Assembly: GCA_949130495.1 (NCBI GenBank)
Contig: OX422213.1
Span: forward strand, 202,237,660 to 202,301,659
Reading direction: 5' to 3'
DNA: 64,000 nt
Origin: Sambucus nigra
Lineage: Eukaryota > Streptophyta > Magnoliopsida > Dipsacales > Adoxaceae
The translations under genes and the position numbers were made by a program. The notes beneath the pieces are model-generated. The model was not told the origin of the DNA and made no database searches. It was given only the letters and a program-made list of their open reading frames with translations. Of this stretch, positions 52,307 to 63,297 are shown in pieces (within the stretch, counting starts at the first letter, position 1; each line of letters begins with the position of its first letter).

Positions 52307-54830
52307 AGAGGGTGAGAACTTGAAACAGCCCCGAACGTCCCCGTAGGTGGCACCAGCACCTCCCACGGGACCAATGTAACTCGTAGGAACTGACCCGACA
52401 GCAGTGAGACTCCTGGTTTGAGAATACGATGAGAATTTCGTATTTCTAGACATAGGCTTAAAAACATGGCGTTAGAGGGTGAGAACTCAAAATAGCCCTC
52501 TAACGGCCCCGTGGGTGGCACCAACACCTCCCAGAGGACCAATGTAACTCGTAGGAACTGACCCCGCCGCCGCGGGCCTCACGGTTTGAGAATACGACGA
52601 TAATTTCAAATTTCTAGACTTAGGCATAAAAACATGGCGTTAGAGGGTGAGAACCAGAAACAGCTCCCGAACGTACCCGTGGGTGGCACCAACACCTCCC
52701 ACGGGACCAATGTAACTCGTAGAAACTGAACCCATAGCCGCCGGACTCCCGATTTTAGAATACGACGGTAATTTGCATATTTCAAGACTTAGGCTTAAAA
52801 ACATGGCGTTAGAGTGTGAGAACTAGAAATATCCCCCGAACGGCCTCGTGGGTGGCACCAACACCTCCCACGGGACCAATGTAACTCGTAGGAACTGACC
52901 CCGCAGCAGCGGGACTCCCGATTTGAGAATACGACGTTAATTTGCATATTTTTAGACTTAGGCTTAAAAACATGGCGTTAGAGGTTGAAAACTCGAAATA
53001 GCCCTCTAACGGCCCCGTGGGTGGCACCAACACCTCCCAGAGGACAAATGTAACTCGTACGAACTGACCCCGCAGCCGCGGGACTCCCGGTTTGAGAATA
53101 CGATGATAATTTCATATTTTTAGACTTAGGATTAAAAACATGGCGTTAGAGGGTGCGAACTAGAAAAAGCCCCCGAAAGGTCCCCGTGGGTTATACCAAC
53201 ACCTCTCACGGGACCAATGTAACTCGTAGGAACTGACCTTGCAGCCGCAGGACTCCCGGTTTGAGAATACAATGATAATTTGTATATTTTTAGACTTAGG
53301 CTTAAAAACATGGCGTTAGAGAATGAGAAATAGAACCAGCCCCCGAACATCCCCGTGGGTGGCACCAACACCTCCCACGGAACAAATGTAACTCGTAGGA
53401 ACTGACCCCTCTGCCGCGGGACTCCCGATTTGAGAATACGACTGTAATTTGCATATTTCTAGACTTAGGATTAAAAACATGGCGTTAGAGGTTGAAAAAC
53501 TCAAAACATCTCTCTAACGGCCCCGTGGCTGGCAATAAGACCTCCCACGCGACCAATGTTATTGTAGGACTGACCCCGCAGCCGCGGGACTCCCGGTTTG
53601 AGAATACGATGATAATTTGCATATTTTTAGTCTCAGGCTTAAAAATATGGCGTTAGAGGGAGAGAACTAGAAACAGGCCCTGAACGTCCCCGTGGGTGGC
53701 ACCAACACCTCCTATGAGATCAATGTAACTCGTAGGAACTGACCACGCAACCGCGGGACTCCCGGTTTGAGAATACATGATAATTTGCATATTTCTAGAC
53801 TTATGCTTAAAAACATGGCGTTAGAGGGTGAGAACGAGAAACAGCACCCGAACGTCCCCGTGGGTGGCACCAACACCTCCCATGGGAGCAATGTAACTCG
53901 TAGGAACTAACCCCGTAGCCGCGGGACTCTCGGTTTGAGAATCTGATGATAATTTACATATTTCAATACTTCGGCTGAAAAACATGGCGTTAGAGGGTGA
54001 GAACTAGAAACAGCATCCGAACGGCCCCGTGGGTGGAACCAACACCTCCAAAAGGACCAATGTAACTCGTAGGAACTGACCCCGCAGCCGCAGGACTCTC
54101 GGTTTGAGAATACGATGATAATTTCATATTTCTAGACTTAGGATTAAAAACATGGCGTTAGAGGGTGAAAACTCGAAACAACTCTCTAACGGCCCCGTGG
54201 GTGGCACCAACACTCCCACAGGACCAATGTAACTCGTTGGAACTGACCTCGCAGCTCCGGGACTCCCGGTTTGAGAATACGACGATAATTTATTTATTTC
54301 TAGATTTAGGCTTAAAAACATGGCGTTAGAGGGTGAGAACTAGAAACAGCCCCCGATTATCCCCATGGGTTCCACCAACACCTCCCACGGGACCAATATA
54401 ACTCATAGGAAATGACCCCACAGCCGTGGGACTCCCGATTTGAGAATACGACTACAATTTGCATATTTCTAGACTTACGTTTAAAAACATGGCGTTAGAG
54501 AGTGAAAACAAGAAACAACCCCCTAACAGCCCCGTGGGTGGCACCAACACCTCCCACGGGACCAATTTAACTCGTAGGAACTGACCCCACAGTCGCGGGA
54601 CTCCCGGTTTGAGAATATGACAATAATTTGCATATTTTTAGACTTAGACTTAAAAACATGGCGTTAGAAGGTGAAAACTCGAAACATCCCTCTAACGGCC
54701 ACGTGGGTGGCCCCAACACCTCCCACAGGACCAATGTAACTAGTAGGAATTGACCCCGCAGCCGCGGGACACCTGGTTTGAGAATATGACGATAATTATC
54801 ATATTTATAGACTTAGGCTTAAAAACATGG
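52307..54830 (+). repeat. 26-mer array, partial unit C6
   Basis: The order follows C5 for about 2.5 kb with an offset of 4,183 and later about 4,349 bp. The GATAATTATCATATTT monomer at 54,791 matches 50,442. Point changes against C5 rise towards the right end. After about 54,830 the order switches to that of the next sub-array. This is the right edge of the 26-mer array. Confidence 0.82.
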
Positions 54831-57800
54831 CGTTAGAGGGTGAGAATTAGAAACATCCCCTGAACGTCCCCGTGGGTTGCACCAACACCTCTCACGAGAG
54901 CAATGTAACTCGTAGGAACTGACCCCGCAGCCCCGGGACTCCCGATTTGAGAATACGACGGTAATTTACATATTTATAGACTTAGGCTTAAAAATATGGT
55001 GTTAGAGGGTGAGAACTAGAAACAGCCCCTGAACGGCCCGTGGGAGGCACCAACACCTCCCACAGGACCAATGTAACTCGTAGGAACTGACCCCGCAGCC
55101 GCGAGTCTCCTGGCTTGAGAGTACGACTGTAATTTTCATATTTCTAGACTTAAACAAAACATGGCATTAGAGAGTGAAAAGTTCAAACAGTCCCCGAACG
55201 TCCCCGTGGGTGGGACCAAGACCTCCCACGGGACCAATTTTACTCGTAGGAACCGACCCCGCTGCCGAGGGACTCCCGGTTTTAGAATATGATGATAATT
55301 TTCATACTTCTAGACTTAGGATTAAAAACATGGCGTTAGAGAGTGAGAACTAGAAATAGCCCCCGAACGTCCCCGTAGGTGGCACCAACACCTCCCACGG
55401 GACCAATGTAACTCGTAGGAATTGACCCCGCAGTCGCGAGACTCTCGGTCTGAGAATACGACGATAATTTCATATTTCTAGACTTAGGCTTAAAAACATG
55501 GCGTTAGAGGGTGAGAACTCGAAATAGCCCTCTAACGGCCCCGTGGGTGGCACCAACACCTCCCAGAGGACCAATGTAACTCGAAGGAACTGGCCCCGCA
55601 GCCGCGGAACTCATGGTTTGAGAATACGACGGTAATTTGCATATTTATAAACTTAGGCTTAAAAATATGGCGTTAGAGGGTGAGAACTTGAAACAACACC
55701 CGAACGGCCCCGTGGGTGGCACCAACACCTCCCACGGGACCAATGTAACTCGTAGGAACTGATCCCACAGCCGCGAGTCTCCCGATTTGAGAGTACGACG
55801 GTAATTTTCATATTTCTAGACTTAAGCAAAACATGGCATTAGAGAGTGAAAACTCGAAACAGACCCCGAACGGCCCCGTGGGTGCCACCAACACCTCCCA
55901 CAGGACGAGTGTAACTCGTAGGAACTGACCCCGCAGCCGTGGGACTCCCGGTTTGAGAATACGATGATAATTTGCATATTTTTAGACTTAGGCTTAAAAG
56001 CATGGCGTTAGAGGGTGAGAACTAGAAACAGCCCCCGAACGTCCCCGTAGGTGGCACCAACATCTCCCACGGGACCAATGTAACCCGTAGGAACTGACCC
56101 CGCAGCCGCGAGATTCCTTATTTGAGAGTACGACGGTAATTTTCATATTTCTAAACTCAAGAAAAACAAGGCATTAGAGAGTAAAACTCGAAAAATCCCT
56201 CGAACGGCCCCGTGGGTGGCACCAACACCTCCCACAGGACCAATGCGACTCGTAGGAATTGACCCCACAGTCACGGGACTCTCGGTTTGAGAATACGACG
56301 ATAATTTGCATATTTCTAGACATAGGCTTAAAAACATGGTGTTAGAGGGTGAGAACTAGAAACAGCTCCCGAACGTCCCCGTAGGTGGCACCAACACCTC
56401 CCGCGGGACCAATGTAACTCGTAGGAACTGACCCCGCAGCCGCGAGACTTCCGGTTTGAGAATACGACGATAATTTCATATTTCTAGTCTTAGGCTTAAA
56501 AACATGGCGTTAGAGGGTGAGAACTCGAAATAGCCCTCTAACGGTCCCGTGGGTGGCACCAATACCTCCCAAAGGACCAATGTAACTCGTAGGAACTGAC
56601 CCCGCAGCTGCGGGACTCCCGGTTTGAGAATACGACGATAATTTTATATTTCTAGACTTAGGTTTAAAAACATGGCATTAGAGGGTGAGAACTAGAAACA
56701 GCCCCCGAATGTCCCCGTGGGTTGCTCCAACACCTCCCACGGGAGCAATGTAACTCGTAAGAACTGACCCCGCAGCCGCAGGACTCCCGGTTTGAGAATA
56801 TGACGATAATTTGTATATTTTTAGACTTAGGCTTAAAACATGGAGTTAGAGGGAGAGAACTAGAAACATCCCCCGAACGTCCCCATGGGTGGCACCAACA
56901 CCTCCCACAGGACAAATGTAAGTTGCAGGAACTGACCCCTCTGCCGCGGGACTCCTGATTAGAGAATACAACGGTAATTTGCATATTTCTAGACTTAGGC
57001 TTAAAAACATGGCGTTAGAGGGTGAGAACTAGAAACTGCCCTCAAACGGCCCCGTGGGTGGCACCAACACCTCCAACGGGACCAATGTAACTCGTAGGAC
57101 TGACCCCGCAGCCGCGGGACTCCCAATTTGAGAATACGACTATAATTTGCATATTTCTAGTCTTAGGCTTAAAAACATGGCGTTAGAGGGCGAGAACTAG
57201 AAACAACCCTCGAATGTCCCCGTGGGTGGCATCAACACCTCCCACGGGATAAATGCAAATCGTAGGAACTGACCCCGCAGTCGCGGGACTCTCGGTTTGA
57301 GCATACGACGGTAATTTGCATATTTAAAGACTTAGGCGAAAAAATATGGCATTAGAGGGTGAGAGCTAGAAACAACCCCCGAACGGCCACGTGGGTGGCA
57401 CTAACACCTAAAACGGGACCAATATAACTCGTAGGAACTGACCTCGCAGCCGCGGGTCTCCCGAATTGAGAGTAGGATGGTAATTTTCATATTTCTAGAC
57501 TTAAGCAACATATGGCATTAAAGAGTGAAAACTCGAAACAGCCCCCGAACGGCCCCGTGGGTGCCACCAACACCTCCCAAGGGACCAATGTAACTCGTAA
57601 CAACTGACCCCGTAGCCATGGGACTCCCGGTTTGAGAATACGACGATAATTTGCATATTTTTAGACTTAGGCTTAAAAACATAGTGTTATAGGGTGAGAA
57701 CTAGAAATAGCTCCCGGACGTCCCCGTAGGTGGCACCAACACCTCCCACGGGACCAATGTAACTCGTAGGAGCTGACCCCGCAGCCGCGAGATTCCCGAT

Positions 57801-58461
57801 TTGAGAGTACGATGGTAATTTTCATATTTCTAGACTTAAGCAAAACATGGCATTAGAGAATGAAAACTCGAAACAGCCCCCGAACGGCCCCGTGGGTGGC
57901 ACCGACACCTCCCACGGGACCAATGTAACTCGTAGGAACTGACCCCGCAGCCGTGGGACTCCCGATTTGAGAATACGACGATAAATTGCATATTTCTAGA
58001 CTTAGGCTTAAAACATGACGTTAGAGGGTGAGAACTAGAAACAGCCCCCGAACGTCCACGTAGGTGGCACCAACACCTCCCACGGGACCAATGTAACTCG
58101 TAAGAACTGACCCGACAGCCGCGAGACTCCCGGTTTGAGAATACGATGAAAATTTTGTATTTCTTGACTTAGGCTTAAAAATATGGCGTTAGAGGGTGAG
58201 AACTCGAAATAGCCCTCTAACGGCCCCGTGGGTGGCACCAACACCTCCCAGAGGACCAATGTAACTCGTAGGAACTGACCCCGCCGCCGCGGGCCTCCCG
58301 GTTTGAGAATACGATGATAATATCATATTTCTAGACTTAGGCTTAAAAACATGGCGTTAGAGGGTGAGAACTAGAAACAGCCCCCGAACGTCCCCGTGGG
58401 TTGCACCAACACCTCCCACGGGAGCAATGTAACTCGTAGGAACTGACCCCGCAGCCGCGGG

Positions 58462-58740
58462 ACTCTCGATTTCAGAATACGACGGTAATTTACATATTTA
58501 TAGACTTAGGCTTAAAAATATGGTGTTAGAGGGTGAGAACTATAAACAGCCCCCGAACGGCCCCGTGGGAGGCACCAACACCTCCCACGGGACCAATGTA
58601 ACTCGTAGGAACTGACCCCGCAGCTGCGAGTCTCTCGGCTTGAGAGTACGACGATAATTTTCATATTTCTAGACTTAAACAAAACATGCCATTAGAGAGT
58701 GAAAACTCCAAACAGCCCCCGAACGTCCCCGTGGGTGGCA
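58462..58740 (+). repeat. Conserved two-monomer cassette, array D example
   Basis: The first monomer has TTTATAGACTTAGG, AAAAATATGGTGTTAG and the GTGGGAGGCACC form of the dyad. The second has GAGTCTCTCGGCTTGAGAG and ACTTAAACAAAACATGCC with ATTAGAGAGTG. Related pairs are near 54,992, 55,664, 57,340, 59,860, 61,040 and 63,220. In array D short monomers also occur without the usual partner, near 56,150, 57,835, 60,357, 61,535 and 62,377. Confidence 0.8.
58562..58591. repeat. Perfect 11-bp inverted repeat, 8-nt loop
   Basis: The arms CCCGTGGGAGG and CCTCCCACGGG are exact reverse complements around the loop CACCAACA. In the common monomer the left arm is CCCGTGGGTGG, so the stem is 8 bp, one mismatch, 2 bp. 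The T-to-A change that completes the stem is specific to the AATATGGTGTTAG monomer type in array D. Confidence 0.9.
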
Positions 58741-61275
58741 CCAAGACCTCCCACGGGACCAATGTTACTCGTAGGAACCGACCCCGCAGCCGCGGGACTC
58801 CCGGTTTGAGAATACGATGATAATTTGCATATTTCTTGACTTAGGCTTAAAAACATGGCGTTAGAGAGTGAGAACTAGAAATAACCCCCCGAACGTCCCC
58901 GTAGGTGGCACCAACACCTCCCACGGGACCAATGTAACTTGTAGGAACTGACCCTGCAGCCGCGAGACTTCCGGTTTGAGAATACGACGATAATTTCATA
59001 TTTCTAGTCTTAGTCTTAAAAACATGGCGTTAGAGGGTGAGAACTCGAAATAGCCCTCTAACGGTCCCGTGGGTGGCACCAACACCTCCCAGAGGACCAA
59101 TGTAACTCGTAGGAACTGACTCCGCAGCCGCGGGACTCCCGGTTTGAGAATACGACGATAATTTCATATTTCTAGACTTAGGTTTAAAACATGGCGCTAG
59201 AGGGTGAGAACTAGAAACAACCCCCGAACGTCCCCGTGGGTTGCTCCAACACCTCCCACGGGAGCAATGTAACTAGTAGGAACTGACCCCGCAGCCGCAG
59301 GACTCTCGGTTTGAGAATATGACAATAATTTGTATATTTTTAGACTTAGGCTTAAAAACATGGAGTTAGAGGGAGAGAACTAGAAACATCCCCCGAACGT
59401 CCCCGTGGGTGGCACCAACACCTCCCACAGGACAAATGTAAATTTCAGGAACTGACCCCTCTGCCGCGGGGCTCCTGATTAGAGAATACGACGGTAATTT
59501 GCATATTTCTAGACTTAGGCTTAAAAACATGGCGTTAGAGGGTGAGAACTAGAAACTGCCCTCTAACGGCCCCGTGGGTGGCACCAACACCTCCCACGGA
59601 ACCAATGTAACTCGTAGGACTGACCCCACAGCTGCGGGACTCCCAGTTTGAGAATACGACTATAATTTTCATATTTCTAGTCTTAGGCTTAAAAACATGG
59701 CGTTAGAGGGCGAGAACTAGAAACAGCCCTCGAATGTCCCCGTGGGTGGCATCAACACCTCCCACGGGATAAATGTAAATCGTAGGAACTGACACCGCAG
59801 TCGCGGGACTCTCAGTTTGAGCATATGACGGTAATTTGCATATTTAAAGACTTAGGCGAAAAAATATGGCGTTAGAGGGTGAGAGCTAAAAACAACCCTC
59901 GAACGGCCACGTGGGTGGCACCAACACCTAAAACGGGACCAACATAACTCGTAGGAACTGACCTCGCAGCCGCAGGTCTCCAGAAATTGAGAGTACGATG
60001 GTAATTTTCATATTTCTAGACTTAAGCAACATATGGCATTAAAGAGTGAAAACTCGAAACAGCCCCCGAACGGCCCCGTGGGTGCCACTAACACCTCCCA
60101 AGGGACCAATGTAACTCATAAGAACTGACCCCGTAGCCATGGGACTCCCGGTTTGAGAATACGACGATAATTTGCATATTTTTAGACTTAGGCTTAAAAA
60201 CATGGTGTTAGAGGGTGAGAACTAGAAACAGCCCCCGGACGTCCCCGTAGGTGGCACCAACACCTCCCACGGGACCAATGTAACTCGTAGGAACTGACCC
60301 CGCAGCCGTGAGACTCCCGATTTGAGAGTACGATGGTAATTTTCATATTTCTATACTTAAGCAAAACATGGCATTAGAGAATGAAAACTCGAAACAGCCC
60401 CCGAACGGCCCCGTGGGTGGCACCGACACCTCCCACGGGACCAATGTAACTCGTAGGAACTGACCCCGCAGTCGTGGGACTCCCGATTTGAGAATACGAC
60501 GATAATTTACATATTTCTATACTTAGGCTTAAAAACAGGACGTTAGAGGGTGAGAACTAGAAACAGCCCCCGAACGTCCCCGTAGGTGGCACCAACACCT
60601 CCCACGGGACCAATGTAACTCGTAGGAACTGACCCGACAGCCGCGAGACTCCCGGTTTGAGAATACGATGAGAATTTCGTATTTCTAGACTTAGGCTTAA
60701 AAACATGGCGTTAGAGGGTGAGAACTCGAAATAGCCCTCTAACGGCCCCGTGGGTGGCACCAACACCTCCCAGAGGACCAATGTAACTCGTAGGAAGTGA
60801 CCCCGCCGCCGCGGGCCTCCCGGTTTGAGAATACGATGATAATTTCATATTTCTAGACTTAGGATTAAAAACATGGCGTTAGAGGGTGAGAACTAGAAAC
60901 AACCCCCAAACGTCCCCGTGGGTTGCACCAACACCTCCCACGGGAGCAATGTAACTCGTAGGAACTGACCCCGCAGCCGCGGGACTCCCGATTTGAGAAT
61001 ACGATGGTAATTTACATATTTATAGACTTAGGCTTAAAAATATGGTGTTAGAGGGTGAGAACTAGAAACATCCCCCGAACGGCCCCGTGGGAGGCCCCAA
61101 CACCTCCCACGGGACCAATGTAACTCGTAGGAACTGACCCCGCAGCCGCGAGTCTCCCGGCTTGAGAGTACGACGGTAATTTTCTTATTTGAAGACTTAA
61201 GCAAAACATGGCATTAGAGAGTGAAAACTCCAAACAGCCCCCGAACGTCCCCGTGGGTGGCACCAACACCTCCCA

Positions 61276-61444
61276 CGGGACCAATGTTACTCGTAGGAAC
61301 CGACCCCGCAGCCGCGGGACTCCCGGTTTGAGAATACGATGATAATTTGCATATTTCTAGACTTAGGCTTAAAAACATGGCGTTAGAGGGTGGGAACTAG
61401 AAACAGCCCCCGAACGTCCCCGTAGGTGGCACCAATACCTCCCA
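61276..61444 (+). repeat. Representative satellite monomer, 169 bp
   Basis: This monomer is close to the consensus and serves as a reference. It has two unlike parts. The AT-rich core of about 60 bp, from GTTTGAGAAT to CATGGCGTTA, is about one third GC. The remaining roughly 110 bp is about two thirds GC and rich in CpG. By hand count the consensus is near 53% GC overall. The GC-rich part carries two dyads: CCCGC/GCGGG around an AGCC loop, and CCCGTGGG/CCCACGGG around a 14-nt spacer. No internal sub-repeat was seen, so the monomer is not an obvious dimer of a shorter unit. Confidence 0.9.
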
Positions 61445-62530
61445 CGGGACCAATGTAACTCGTAGGAACTGACCCCGCTGCCGCGAGACTCCCAATTTGA
61501 GAGTACGACGGTAATTTTCATATTTCTAGACTTAAGCAAAACATGGCATTAGAGAATGAAAACTCGAAACAGCCCCCGAACGGCCCCGTGGGTGGCACCA
61601 ACACCTCCCACGGGACCAATGTAACTCGTAGGAACTGACCCCGCAGCCGTGGGACTCCCGATTTGAGAATACGACGATAATTTGCATATTTCTAGAATTA
61701 TACTTAAAAACATGACGTTAGAGGGTGAGAACTAGAAACAGCCCCCGAATGTCCCCGTAGGTGGCACCAACACCTCCCACGGGACCAATGTAACTCGTAG
61801 GAACTGACCCGACAGCCGCGAGACTCCCGGTTTGAGAATACGATGAAAATTTTATATTTCTAGACTTAGGCTTAAAAACATGGCGTTAGAGGGTGAGAAC
61901 TCGAAATGGCCCTCTAACGGCCCCGTGGGTGGCACCAACACCTCCCAGAGGACCAATGTAACTCGTAGGAACTGACCCCGCCGCCGCGGGCCTCCCGGTT
62001 TGAGAATACGATGATAATTTCATATTTCTAGACTTAGGCTTAAAAACATGGCGTTAGAGGGTGAGAACTAGAAACAGCCCCCGAACGTCCCCGTGGGTTG
62101 CACCAACACCTCCCACGGGAGCAATGTTACTCGTAGGAACCGACCCCGCAGCCGCGGGACTCCCGGTTTGAGAATACGACGATAATTTGCATATTTCTAG
62201 ACTTAGGCTTAAAAACATGGCGTTAGAGGGTGGGAACTAGAAATAGCCCCCGATCGTCCCCGTAGGTGGCACCAACACCTCCCACGGGACCAATGTAACT
62301 CGTAGGAACTGACCCCGCTGCCGCGAGACTCCCAATTTGAGAGTACGACGGTAATTTTCATATTTCTAGACTTAAGAAAAACATGGCATTAGAGAATGAA
62401 AACTCAAAACAGCCCCCGAATGGCCCCGTGGGTGGCTCCAACACCTCCCACGGGACCAATGTAACTCGTAGGAACTGACCCCGCAGCCGTGGGACTCCCG
62501 ATTTGAGAATACGACGATAATTTGCATATT
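61380..62530 (+). repeat. Nested 5-monomer duplication (840-bp offset)
   Basis: CGTTAGAGGGTGGGAACTAG occurs at 61,381 and at 62,221, exactly 840 bp apart. The rare CGCTGCCGCGAGACTCCCAA and the short monomer with GGCATTAGAGAATG follow in both. The similarity covers about two monomers, 61,380-61,690 against 62,220-62,530. The upstream side is a chimera: a GGGAGCAATG monomer (as at about 60,950) is joined within CAATGT at 62,121-62,127 to the TTACTCGTAGGAACCGACC part of the monomer at about 61,287. Confidence 0.78.
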
Positions 62531-62593
62531 TCTAGACTTAGGTTTAAAAATATGGTGTTAGCGGGTGAGAACTAGAAACAGCCCCCGAACGGC

Positions 62594-62623
62594 CCCGTGG
62601 GAGGCACCAACACCTCCCACGGG
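62594..62623. repeat. Perfect 11-bp inverted repeat, 8-nt loop
   Basis: Same arms and loop as at 58,562, in the AATATGGTGTTAG monomer of a later array D unit. Confidence 0.9.
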
Positions 62624-63267
62624 ACCAATGTAACTCGTAGGAACTTACCCCGCAGCCGCGAGTCTCCCGTTTTGAGAATACGACTATAAATTGCATATTT
62701 CTAGACTTAGACTTAAAAACATGACGTTAGAGGGTGAGAACTAGAAACAGCCCCCGAACGTCCCCGTAGGTGGCACCAACACCTCCCACGGGACCAATAT
62801 AACTCGTAGGAACTGACCCGACAGCCGCGAGACTCCCGGTTTGAGAATACGATGAGAATTTCGTATTTCTAGACTTAGGCTTAAAAACATGGCGTTAGAG
62901 GGTGAGAACTCGAAATAGCCCTCTAACGGCCCCGTGGGTGGCACCAACACCTCCCAGAGGACCAATGTAACTCGTAGGAACTGACCCCGCCGTCGCGGGC
63001 CTCCCGTTTTGAGAATACGATGATTATTTCATATTTCTAGACTTAGGCTTGAAAACATGGCGTTAGAGGGTGAGAACTAGAAACAGCCCCCGAACGTCCC
63101 CGTGGGTTGCACCAACACCTCCCACGGGAGCAATGTAACTCGTAGGAACTGACCCCGCAGCCGCGGGACTCCTGATTTGATAATACGATGGTAATTTTCA
63201 TATTTATAGACTTAGGCTTAAAAATATGGTGTTAGAGGGTGAGAACTAGAAACAGCCCCCGAACGGC

Positions 63268-63297
63268 CCCGTGGGAGGCACCAACACCTCCCACGGG
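63268..63297. repeat. Perfect 11-bp inverted repeat, 8-nt loop
   Basis: Same arms and loop as at 58,562. A fourth example with a changed loop base (CCCCAACA) is at 61,084-61,113. Confidence 0.9.

Larger units (their letters stand above)
58023..60544 (+). repeat. Array D unit, 15 monomers (2,522 bp)
   Basis: Contains in order the CTGACCCGACAGCC monomer, an AGAGGACC monomer, a GGGTTGCACC / GGGAGCAATG monomer, the AATATGGTGTTAG monomer carrying the perfect 11-bp dyad, a short ACTTAAACAAAACATGCC monomer, the CTAGTCTTAGTCTTAAAAAC monomer, the GGAGTTAGAGGGAGAG monomer, the GAGCATATGACGG monomer and two further short ACTTAAGCAA monomers. The order matches most of 55,500-58,022. Confidence 0.82.
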
